From the NCBI GenBank assembly GCA_963701265.1, contig OY969581.1:1550001-1614000 (forward strand): 64,000 nucleotides of DNA, written 5' to 3'. The translations under genes were made by a program, and so were the position numbers. The notes under the pieces were generated by a model. That model saw only the letters and a program-made list of their open reading frames with translations, searched no databases and was not told the DNA's origin. The stretch comes from VRUE01 sp963701265. GTDB taxonomy: Bacteria > Actinomycetota > Thermoleophilia > Solirubrobacterales > 70-9. Position 1 is the first letter of the stretch; each line of letters starts with the position of its first letter. This document shows, in pieces, positions 48,542-59,745 of the stretch.

Positions 48542-49533
48542 GAGCCACCACCCTCGCGCGGCTCCTCCTCCATCTGGGCGACGTGGACACGCTCCATGTA
48601 GAGAGCGAACCCGGCGGCAGGCAGATCGATGCCGAAGCGCTTGAGCAGGCCGTCGTAGCGGCCACCGCCACCCAGGACGTGACCGAGTGCCGGGTCGTAG
48701 ACCTCGAGGATCGCGCCGCTGTAGTAGCCGAGGTCGCGCAGCAGACCGAGGTCGATCTGAACGCGCTGGGCTGCGCCGCGGGCCTCCAGCGCCTGCACGG
48801 TCTCGCCAAGCCGTGCCGTCGCCCGCTCGACCGCGGTGCCACCAAGCGCACGGGCTTCCTCCAGAACCTCTTTGCCGCCGCGCAGCTGGGAAAGGGCAAC
48901 GCAGGTCGCGATCTGCCGGTCGTCGATCCCCTCCAGCTCGGAGAGCTCCACCTCGAGGCCGACGAGGTCATGGGCAGCGAGCCGGGCGAGGATCGAGTCG
49001 CGCGCCTCGCCCTCGATGCCGAACTCGGCCAGCAGCTGGCGGTAGAGATCGGCGTCGCCGAGCCCGATGACCGCCCGCTCGAGGCCGGCAGCGTCGAGCG
49101 CCGCCTCGAGCACCTCGACCACCTCGGCGGTTCCCTCGGGTGCCGGGGCGCCGATCAGCTCGACTCCGGCCTGGGCAAACTCGCGCATCTGGCCACGCTG
49201 AGGCCTGACGGCGCGGTAAGCGTTGGCCAGATAGCAGAGCCGCAAGGGCATCTCGGCGCTGGCGTAGCGACTGGCGACGAGCCGTGCGATCGGCACCGTC
49301 ATGTCGGAGCGCAGCGCCAAGAGATCGCCGCTGCCGTCGAAGAAGCGATAGGCGGTGTCGGCGGTCCGCCCGTCGCCGCGAGCGAGCACCTCGTCGTACT
49401 CGATCGCCGGCGTCGCGACCTCGCCGTAGCCACGCGCTTCGAAGACCTCGATCAGGGCCAGGTGCAGGCGCCGCAGCTCCTGCATCTCATCGGGCAGCAC
49501 GTCGCGCGTTCCAGGTGGAATCGGATGAATCAT
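48538..49533 (-). CDS. hisZ: ATP phosphoribosyltransferase regulatory subunit HisZ
   Basis: HisZ is a histidyl-tRNA-synthetase-like protein without charging activity that binds HisG and histidine. The 331 residues have PPGTRDVLPDEMQEL, RSDMTVPIARLVASR (motif 2 region), QAGVELIG and GGGRYDGLLKRFG (motif 3). There is no anticodon-binding domain after residue about 320, which separates it from HisS. It is the first his gene, 36 bases downstream of murA. Confidence 0.93.
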   Translation of the reverse strand: MIHPIPPGTRDVLPDEMQELRRLHLALIEVFEARGYGEVATPAIEYDEVLARGDGRTADTAYRFFDGSGDLLALRSDMTVPIARLVASRYASAEMPLRLCYLANAYRAVRPQRGQMREFAQAGVELIGAPAPEGTAEVVEVLEAALDAAGLERAVIGLGDADLYRQLLAEFGIEGEARDSILARLAAHDLVGLEVELSELEGIDDRQIATCVALSQLRGGKEVLEEARALGGTAVERATARLGETVQALEARGAAQRVQIDLGLLRDLGYYSGAILEVYDPALGHVLGGGGRYDGLLKRFGIDLPAAGFALYMERVHVAQMEEEPREGGGS

Positions 49534-49569
49534 CCGCCGGACCTTACGAGAGTGGACCCGAAAGCCCTG

Positions 49570-50868
49570 CTAGGCAGGGACCTCTGAGGAGACCCGTTCA
49601 ATCTGGGCGCCGAGCCCGCGCAGGCGCTCGTCGATCTGCTCGTAGCCGCGATCGATCTGGCGGATGTTGCCGATCTCCGAAGTGCCGTCGGCGGCCAGGG
49701 CGGCGATGAGCATCGCCATGCCGGCGCGGATGTCGGGGCTCTCGACGCGTTCGCCATGAAGCCGGCTCGGACCGCTGACGATCGCCCGGTGGGGATCGCA
49801 GAGCGTGATCCGAGCGCCCATCGCGACGAGCTTGTCGACGAAGAAGAGGCGGTTCTCGAACATCTTCTCGAAGATCAGGATCTCCCCATCCGCCTGGGTG
49901 GCCAGCGCCAGCGCGATCGAGGTCAGATCCGCCGGGAAGGCCGGCCAAGGGCCGTCCTCGATCTTCGGGATCGCATCGCCGAGGTCGGCCTGGATCCGCA
50001 GCTGCTGACCGGGCGGAACGAGCATGTCCTTGCCTTCGATCTCCGAGTGCAGGCCAAGGCGACGAAACTGGCGTCGCACCATCAGCAGATCCTGTGGCTC
50101 GACGTCGCGGATGCGCAGGTCCCCCCCGGTCGCCGCCGCGAGCGCCATGAAGCTGCCGACCTCGATGTGATCGGCCGAGATCGTGTGTTCGGCCCCGGCC
50201 AGGCGGTCGCGCCCGTGCACGGTCATCACGTTGGAGCCGATCCCGTCGACCTGGGCGCCCATCGCGCTGAGCAGACGAGCAAGGTCCTGGACGTGCGGCT
50301 CGGAGGCGGCGTTGGAGATCGTCGTCGGCCCGCTGGTCAACGCCGCCGCCATCAGCGCGTTCTCGGTGCCCATCACCGAGGGCTCGTCCATGAAGATGTG
50401 ACAGGGGCAGAGCCCGTCGGCGGGGGCGCTGAGCTCGATCCAGCGATCGCCGTCGACGCGGGCGCCGAGGTCCTTGAACGCGTCGAGGTGGGCGTCGAGG
50501 CGCCGCCGGCCGATGAAATCGCCGCCCGGAGGCGGCATCCGCGCCTCGCCGAAGCGCGCCAACAACGGGCCCGCAAGCAGGAAAGAGGCGCGAATCTGTT
50601 TGGAGAGCTCCTCGTCGACGGAGACCTCGGAGACCGCTCGGGCACAGAGCCGCACGCTGTTGTCGGCCACCCAGGCGACCTCGACCCCGAGGCGCTCGAG
50701 GATGGCGAGCTGGGCTTCGGTGTCGCGGATCCGCGGCACGCGGTGCAGCACCAGCTCCTCCTCGGTCAGCAGGCAGGCAGCCAGGATCGGCAGTGCCGCG
50801 TTCTTGTTGCCGGCGACGGTGAGTTCTCCAGAGAGCGGCACGCCGCCGCGGATGACGAATTTCTCCAT
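49570..50868 (-). CDS. murA: UDP-N-acetylglucosamine 1-carboxyvinyltransferase MurA with Asp117
   Basis: MurA adds enolpyruvate to UDP-GlcNAc, the first step of peptidoglycan precursor synthesis. The 432-residue inverted alpha/beta barrel has Lys22 in AGNKNAALP and the loop PPPGGDFIGRRRLDAHLDA. The loop residue that alkylates with fosfomycin in most bacteria (Cys115 of E. coli) is Asp117 here, as in Mycobacterium. The active-site Asp/Arg pairs near FPADLTSIALALA and GPSRLHG are present. It should be active but fosfomycin-insensitive (from known Cys-to-Asp enzymes). Confidence 0.95.
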   Translation of the reverse strand: MEKFVIRGGVPLSGELTVAGNKNAALPILAACLLTEEELVLHRVPRIRDTEAQLAILERLGVEVAWVADNSVRLCARAVSEVSVDEELSKQIRASFLLAGPLLARFGEARMPPPGGDFIGRRRLDAHLDAFKDLGARVDGDRWIELSAPADGLCPCHIFMDEPSVMGTENALMAAALTSGPTTISNAASEPHVQDLARLLSAMGAQVDGIGSNVMTVHGRDRLAGAEHTISADHIEVGSFMALAAATGGDLRIRDVEPQDLLMVRRQFRRLGLHSEIEGKDMLVPPGQQLRIQADLGDAIPKIEDGPWPAFPADLTSIALALATQADGEILIFEKMFENRLFFVDKLVAMGARITLCDPHRAIVSGPSRLHGERVESPDIRAGMAMLIAALAADGTSEIGNIRQIDRGYEQIDERLRGLGAQIERVSSEVPA

Positions 50869-50892
50869 AAGTAGCGGCTAGGGTAACGCTCG

Positions 50893-51900
50893 ATGCGGAG
50901 AGGCTGGAAGATCCTGATCGGGGCGGCGATTGTGCTCGTCGTGCTGCTCTTTCTCAACGCCCTGACCATCGACCACGAAACCAAGTCCGCGTCGGTGACG
51001 GAAGCGGGCGGCAGGATCATCGACGTCGGTGGCAAGCAGCTCGAGGTCGTTGAACGCGGGCCGAAGGGCGGCGCGCCGATCGTCCTGATCCACTGCTTCA
51101 CCTGCGCGATCAACTACTGGGACGGGATGATCCCTCGTCTTGCCCGCGACCACCGGGTAGTCGCCGTCGATCTGCTTGGCCACGGCGGCTCCGAAAAGCC
51201 CAGCTCGGGCTACTCCGTCCCCGGCCAGGCCACTGCAGTCGCCGAAGTCCTCGCCAAGCTCGGCGTGCGCGACGCCGAGGTCGTCGGCCACTCGCTTGGC
51301 GGGCCGGTGGCAATCGCCCTGGCGGAACAATCGCCCCAGCTCGTCAACCGGCTGGTCGCCATCGACAGCATTCCCGACACCTCCTATGGAGACGTCGGTT
51401 TCATCGGCGAACTGCCCTTCAAGCCGCTGATCGGCCAGGCGCTCTGGCGGATCAAGCCCGACTTCACCATCCGCGATGGCCTCAAGGTGGCCTTTGCGCC
51501 TGGCTTCCCGGTTCCCGATGCCTTCGTCGAGGACGTCAAGCGGATGACCTACAGCGCCTACTCAGGCTCGCACGATGGATTTGACGACTACACCGGCGAA
51601 AAGTCCCTCCCCGAGCGCGCCGCGACGATCGGCAAGCCACTGCTGGCGATCATGGGCGCCGAGGAGCAGATAGCCAGCGATCCAGCCGAATCGCTGGCGG
51701 CCTACCGCAAGGCGTACCCTGAAGCGGAGACCAAGCTGATCGCGGGCGCTGGCCACTCGCCCAATGTCGAGAAGCCGGCGCAGACCGCGGCCCTTGTGCT
51801 CGGCTTCGCCGCCCCTCCGAAAGAGCGCCGAAAGGCCACTTCCAGGCACGAAATGCAAGACCAACTGCAAAATCGAGATGCCGTCCGTGGGGGAACGTAG
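50893..51900 (+). CDS. Membrane-anchored alpha/beta hydrolase
   Basis: 335 residues. A signal anchor (residues about 6-24, KILIGAAIVLVVLLFLNAL) leads into an alpha/beta-hydrolase domain exposed outside. Seen are the oxyanion loop VLIHCFTC, VVAVDLLGHGGSEKP, nucleophile VVGHSLGGPVAIA, an acidic residue in AIMGAEEQ, and the catalytic His in IAGAGHSPNVEKP. Substrate unknown. It is divergent from murA (24-base gap), and the SOS-box ORF follows 10 bases after its stop. Confidence 0.88.
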   Translation: MRRGWKILIGAAIVLVVLLFLNALTIDHETKSASVTEAGGRIIDVGGKQLEVVERGPKGGAPIVLIHCFTCAINYWDGMIPRLARDHRVVAVDLLGHGGSEKPSSGYSVPGQATAVAEVLAKLGVRDAEVVGHSLGGPVAIALAEQSPQLVNRLVAIDSIPDTSYGDVGFIGELPFKPLIGQALWRIKPDFTIRDGLKVAFAPGFPVPDAFVEDVKRMTYSAYSGSHDGFDDYTGEKSLPERAATIGKPLLAIMGAEEQIASDPAESLAAYRKAYPEAETKLIAGAGHSPNVEKPAQTAALVLGFAAPPKERRKATSRHEMQDQLQNRDAVRGGT

Positions 51901-51902
51901 AG

Positions 51903-51918
51903 TCGAACCTATGTTCGA
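51903..51918 (+). promoter_or_regulatory. Perfect LexA-type SOS box
   Basis: TCGAAC-CTAT-GTTCGA is a flawless 6+4+6 palindrome and agrees exactly with the actinobacterial SOS box TCGAAC-N4-GTTCGA. It contains the ATG of the following ORF (51911), the same layout in which the SOS box spans the M-F-D/E start of mycobacterial 13E12-type genes. LexA binding is inferred. Confidence 0.75.
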
Positions 51919-52108
51919 TTCGAAGACAAACCTTGCAGCGCGGCTGAGCGACGCCGTCGACCTGCTGATCGACTTCGCCACGCTCGGCGAGTACGGGCTG
52001 GAGCCGGCCGGGAGGCCGGCTTCCGCTTGTGAGTCTCGCCAGCGGCAGCATCCGGCCCGTCCGGCTGTGCGGCGCACCGTCGACCGCAGTTTCGCGACGC
52101 GCCCCTAG
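51911..52108 (+). CDS. Small ORF starting inside an SOS box, unknown function
   Basis: 65 codons beginning MFDSKTNLAARLSDAVDLL. The N-terminal half forms a plausible amphipathic/hydrophobic helix (LSDAVDLLIDFATLGEYGL); the second half is basic, Arg/Pro/Ser-rich with one Cys. There is no signal peptide or full membrane segment. The transcript would be leaderless or nearly so if the SOS box overlaps the promoter. I do not recognise the family. It may be a damage-induced small protein or the surviving start of a longer gene. The four-base gap to the next hydrolase suggests co-transcription. Confidence 0.5.
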   Translation: MFDSKTNLAARLSDAVDLLIDFATLGEYGLEPAGRPASACESRQRQHPARPAVRRTVDRSFATRP

Positions 52109-52111
52109 GCC

Positions 52112-53338
52112 GTGGCGGCTCTGGACTGGCTGCACCGGCACACCCGTGTCGTTGTGGCCAGCCTGGTGCTGCTGCTCATAGGGCTCGCCCTGGCGGTTGC
52201 GATCAGCTGGCATTTCTCATCTTTTGCCCTCGCGCCCGATATGTCGCCTTACTCCGACAAGGTTGATATCTCGGCGGTGGGCCAGAACCGGATCACCCTG
52301 TCTCGCACCGAGGCCAGCGAACGGCCTGGCTACTACGGCTTGGCCTGGCAGGCCGGACACGCCATCGTCGGACCGATCGAGGCGGAAGACGCTGAGACCG
52401 TGACCCGCGAGCTCAGCCTCGTCCGTGGCTACCTCGTCCCCGCCACCGAGGCGGGGCTTGAAACCAACGTCTACGCGGGCAACCCGAGTGAAACCCGCGG
52501 CCTGCCCTACAGAGCAATCGACGTTCCCGATCAACTCGGCCCGATGCCCGCCTGGCTCATTCCCGCTGTGCGGAACTCCGCCGGCTCTCGTCCTCCCCAC
52601 GCCTGGGCAATCGTCGTACATGGGCATACCGACAACCGCCAGAACGGCCTGCGCATCGCCCCCACCCTCCGCGATTCGGGACTTACCTCCCTGCTGATCT
52701 CCTACCGCAAGGACCTCGGCGCACCCGACAGCCCGGATGGCCTCTACCACCTGGGCGAAACCGAGTGGGAGGACCTGGACGCAGCAGCCCGCTACGCCGT
52801 CGGCCACGGAGCCCGCAGCCTGGTCCTGATCGGCTACTCGATGGGCGGCGCGCTGATCGCCCAATTCATGCAGCGTTCGCCACTCAAGGACCGCGTCAGC
52901 GGCGTCGTGCTCGATGCGCCGGCGCTGGACTGGAAATCGATCTTTGCCTTCAACTCCGAACAGATGGGGTTGCCCGGCTTCCTCTCCCTGCCGGTCGAGT
53001 GGGCAATCGATGCCCGCATCGATCCCGACTGGGACAGCCTCGACGCTCTACAGCACGCCGATGCCTTCCAGGTGCCAGTACTGCTCTTCCACGGCATCGA
53101 CGACAGCGTTGTGCCGATCAATGACAGTGACGAGTTCGCCGAAGAGCTGGGAAAGCGGGTCACCTATTACCGCGTGCCCCAGGCAGACCACACCCAGGAG
53201 TGGAACGTCAACCCGGCGCTGTACGAGCGGCGCCTGAGCAGCTTTCTCCTGCAAATCGGCGCAAAAGAAGCCGCGAAGAACCAGGCGTTGAGCCCACAAA
53301 CAGAACGAGCCCGACCGGCGGGGTCGGGCTCGAACTAA
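52112..53338 (+). CDS. Membrane-anchored alpha/beta hydrolase of the prolyl-oligopeptidase-like type
   Basis: 408 residues. A membrane anchor (about 13-34, VVVASLVLLLIGLALAVAISW) is followed by a beta-rich region and a hydrolase domain: oxyanion IVVHGHTDNRQNG, nucleophile VLIGYSMGGALIAQF, acid in FHGIDDSVVPI and His in VPQADHTQEWN. It probably cleaves an ester or peptide outside the cell; substrate unknown. The start is GTG at 52112. Its last codons are the plus strand of the rRNA terminator hairpin, so the C-terminal RARPAGSGSN is dictated partly by that structure. Confidence 0.87.
   Translation: MAALDWLHRHTRVVVASLVLLLIGLALAVAISWHFSSFALAPDMSPYSDKVDISAVGQNRITLSRTEASERPGYYGLAWQAGHAIVGPIEAEDAETVTRELSLVRGYLVPATEAGLETNVYAGNPSETRGLPYRAIDVPDQLGPMPAWLIPAVRNSAGSRPPHAWAIVVHGHTDNRQNGLRIAPTLRDSGLTSLLISYRKDLGAPDSPDGLYHLGETEWEDLDAAARYAVGHGARSLVLIGYSMGGALIAQFMQRSPLKDRVSGVVLDAPALDWKSIFAFNSEQMGLPGFLSLPVEWAIDARIDPDWDSLDALQHADAFQVPVLLFHGIDDSVVPINDSDEFAEELGKRVTYYRVPQADHTQEWNVNPALYERRLSSFLLQIGAKEAAKNQALSPQTERARPAGSGSN
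53306..53332 (-). terminator. Intrinsic terminator of the rRNA operon
   Basis: A perfect 11-bp stem (CGAGCCCGACC with GGTCGGGCTCG, loop of five) lies 14 bases beyond the 5S gene in the direction of rRNA transcription, and the minus strand then reads TTCTGTTTGT, a U-rich stretch. On the plus strand the stem is followed by AACTAAATAAAA, which is not U-rich. It therefore serves the rRNA operon and lies inside the 3' end of the facing hydrolase gene. Confidence 0.8.
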
Positions 53339-53345
53339 ATAAAAA

Positions 53346-53460
53346 CCGGCGGCGACCTACTCTCCCAGGGGGTTGCCCCCCAAGTACCATCGGCGCTGAA
53401 AGGCTTAACTGCTCTGTTCGGAATGGGAAGAGGTGTTTCCCTTTCGCTATGCACCACCGG
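53346..53460 (-). rRNA. rrf: 5S ribosomal RNA
   Basis: The minus strand begins CCGGTGGTGCATAGCG and contains the conserved CATTCCGAACAGAGCAGTTAAG loop region and GATGGTACTTGG, ending in a closing stem. The length of about 115 bases is normal. It lies about 70 bases downstream of the 23S gene in the same operon. Ends are accurate to a few bases. Confidence 0.95.
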
Positions 53461-53481
53461 AAATTTGCGAGACAACCGCCC

Positions 53482-53506
53482 CGGTGGAGCTTGAAAACCG
53501 TACAAG
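53482..53506 (-). other. 3' arm of the 23S rRNA processing stem
   Basis: This 25-base segment between 23S and 5S is complementary to 56613-56637 upstream of 23S, with two mismatches. In the precursor the two arms form the long stem normally cut by RNase III. Processing by that enzyme is inferred from the general arrangement. Confidence 0.75.
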
Positions 53507-53530
53507 ACCAGGGTAAGTAATAAAACATCC

Positions 53531-56527
<2,997 letters not shown>

Positions 56528-56612
56528 GGTGAGCAACCCGCACACACAAGTGTGTACGGGTCATAATTAAATTACCCAGAGAACCCACTACAAGTGGATT
56601 CTCTTTATTGGC

Positions 56613-56637
56613 CTTGTACAGTTTTCAAGGTCCACCG
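56613..56637 (-). other. 5' arm of the 23S rRNA processing stem, with boxA-like sequence
   Basis: Complementary to 53482-53506 over 25 bases with two mismatches. Its minus strand includes CCTTGAAAACTG, resembling the antitermination boxA seen again in the 16S leader. Both roles are inferred from arrangement and similarity. Confidence 0.7.
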
Positions 56638-56675
56638 AGGCGCACACAACGGCTGACTGCCGTTGGCGGTCTCTC

Positions 56676-56690
56676 AAAACTGAGCAGCGT
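56676..56690 (-). other. 3' arm of the 16S rRNA processing stem
   Basis: AAAACTGAGCAGCGT here is the exact reverse complement of ACGCTGCTCAGTTTT at 58454-58468 in the 16S leader. The two 15-base arms flank the whole 16S gene and would pair in the precursor. Confidence 0.8.
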
Positions 56691-56747
56691 ACCCAGTGTC
56701 ATAGAGACACTGGGGAGCCCGGTCGACGTTCTAGAGAAATCTCCCTA

Positions 56748-58291
<1,544 letters not shown>

Positions 58292-58583
58292 AAAGGTACT
58301 TCTTACAGAGAGCTGTCATGCCTGGCAAATTGCAAATCGCCGGGTACACATACTCGGCGACCGGCATGACGGGTAAATCAGACCACCCGGCGCGCTGGCG
58401 CACCGAGTGGATCGGGCTCAAACATCCCACGAACACGAATGTCCGCGGGGTGCACGCTGCTCAGTTTTCAAAGACCGCTGCGCTTTTGCGACGGGACTCG
58501 CCGCTCATTACGCACGGGCCAGGCACAGGGCCTTGCCCAGAGGGACGAGCAGTATAGCGCCGCGGCGACGCTTTGCATAGCGC
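58292..58583 (-). promoter_or_regulatory. rRNA operon leader with promoter and boxA
   Basis: The 292 bases between the tyrS stop and 16S hold the rRNA control region. A -10 TATACT lies at 58556-58551 (minus strand); no good -35 is seen at 16-18 bases, only ATGCAA-like sequence. CTTTGAAAACTGA at 58473-58461 matches the boxA antiterminator of Gram-positive rRNA leaders. ACGCTGCTCAGTTTT at 58454-58468 (plus strand) is the 5' arm of the 16S processing stem. A further hairpin precedes 16S (CATGCCGGTCGCC and its partner near 58320-58370). Confidence 0.6.
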
Positions 58584-59738
58584 CTAGCGCAGCCGGCGGA
58601 AACGGCGCTTGCCTGCCTGCAGAACCCGGCCCTCGAGTTCGCCGGCGGCCAGGTCCAGTGTATCGGCTGGAATCGGCTCTCCGTCCAGTTTTGCGCCACC
58701 CTGGCCAATCAGGCGGCGGGCCTCGCTGGAGCTGATCTCGAAGGCCGCGGCCATCAGGGCGGGCAGGTGCACGTCGCCTCCGTTGTCGCCGACATAGGGA
58801 GCGAGATCGAGCTCCTCGACGACGTCGGGCGCGCCGCGCTCGACGAAGAGGCGGTTGAAGTGCTGCTCGGCTGCCTCACCGGCCGCCGCGTCGTGGAAGC
58901 GCTCGACGATGCCGCGGGCAAGGGCGCGCTTGGCCTCGTTCGGTGGCAGGTCAGCCGGTTGCTCGGCGCCGAGCACCAGCCGGAAGTACTCAGGCATCGC
59001 CGCGTCGGGAACCCGCATCGTCTTGCCGAACATCTCCTCCGGCGCCTCGGTGACGCCGATGTAGTTGCCCAGCGACTTGCTCATCTTGCGCTCGCCGTCG
59101 GTGCCGACCAGGATCGGCATGGTCAGGATCGACTGCGGCTTCTGGCCGTAGGCGGTCTGGATGTCGCGGCCGAAGAGCAGGTTGAACTTCTGGTCGGTCC
59201 CCCCCAGCTCGACATCGGCCTCGACCGCCACCGAGTCGTAGCCCTGCAGCAGCGGGTAGAGCAGCTCGAGTGCGGCGATCGGCGCTCCGGCGGCGAGGCG
59301 CTTCTGGAAGTCATCGCGCTCGATCAGGCGCGCAACCGTGGTCTGGGCGAGCAGCCCAAGCAGCTCCTCGGGCGCCATCCGCAGCCACTCGCTGTTGAAG
59401 CGGACCTCGGTGCGCTCGCGGTCGAGCAGCTTGAAGGCCTGCTCCTGGTAAGTGGCGGCGTTGGTTTCGATCTCCTCCGGGGACGGCATCGGCCGCTGCG
59501 CCGAGCGGCCGCTGGGATCGCCGACCCGGGCGGTGAAGTCACCGACGATCAGCACGACCTGGTGGCCGGCCTCCTGGAACTCGCGCAGCTTCTCGAGCAC
59601 GACGGTGTGGCCGAGGTGGATGTCGGGCGTGGTCGGGTCGATCCCCAGCTTCACGCGCAGTGGCTTGCCGGCGGCCAGCTGCTCCTGCAGCATCCCCGCC
59701 GGCAGCACGTCGACCGCGTTACGCGTCAAGTCCGCCAT
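58584..59738 (-). CDS. tyrS: Tyrosyl-tRNA synthetase
   Basis: TyrS charges tRNA-Tyr. The 384-residue class I enzyme has the HIGH-type motif in PDIHLGHTV, KMSKS as KMSKSLGNYIG, and GGTDQKFNLLFGRD. A C-terminal S4 RNA-binding domain ends ARRLIGQGGAKLDGEPIPAD to KRRFRRLR. The ATG at 59738 is chosen by family alignment; an in-frame extension to 59810 has no homology. It is immediately upstream of the rRNA promoter region and divergent from the penicillin-binding protein gene by seven bases. Confidence 0.96.
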   Translation of the reverse strand: MADLTRNAVDVLPAGMLQEQLAAGKPLRVKLGIDPTTPDIHLGHTVVLEKLREFQEAGHQVVLIVGDFTARVGDPSGRSAQRPMPSPEEIETNAATYQEQAFKLLDRERTEVRFNSEWLRMAPEELLGLLAQTTVARLIERDDFQKRLAAGAPIAALELLYPLLQGYDSVAVEADVELGGTDQKFNLLFGRDIQTAYGQKPQSILTMPILVGTDGERKMSKSLGNYIGVTEAPEEMFGKTMRVPDAAMPEYFRLVLGAEQPADLPPNEAKRALARGIVERFHDAAAGEAAEQHFNRLFVERGAPDVVEELDLAPYVGDNGGDVHLPALMAAAFEISSSEARRLIGQGGAKLDGEPIPADTLDLAAGELEGRVLQAGKRRFRRLR

Positions 59739-59745
59739 GGGCGCA

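Larger units (their letters stand above)
56528..56747 (-). other. 16S-23S internal transcribed spacer, no tRNA
   Basis: About 220 bases with no tRNA-like cloverleaf or CCA end. It holds several hairpins, including a 9-bp stem at about 56691-56713 (CCCAGTGTC with GACACTGGG) and one at 56577-56603, plus one arm of each rRNA processing stem and a boxA-like site. Confidence 0.8.

Noticed and set aside
56528..56747. tRNA-Ile or tRNA-Ala in the 16S-23S spacer
   Set aside because: No cloverleaf with T-loop GTTCRA and a matching acceptor stem could be found; only processing hairpins are present.
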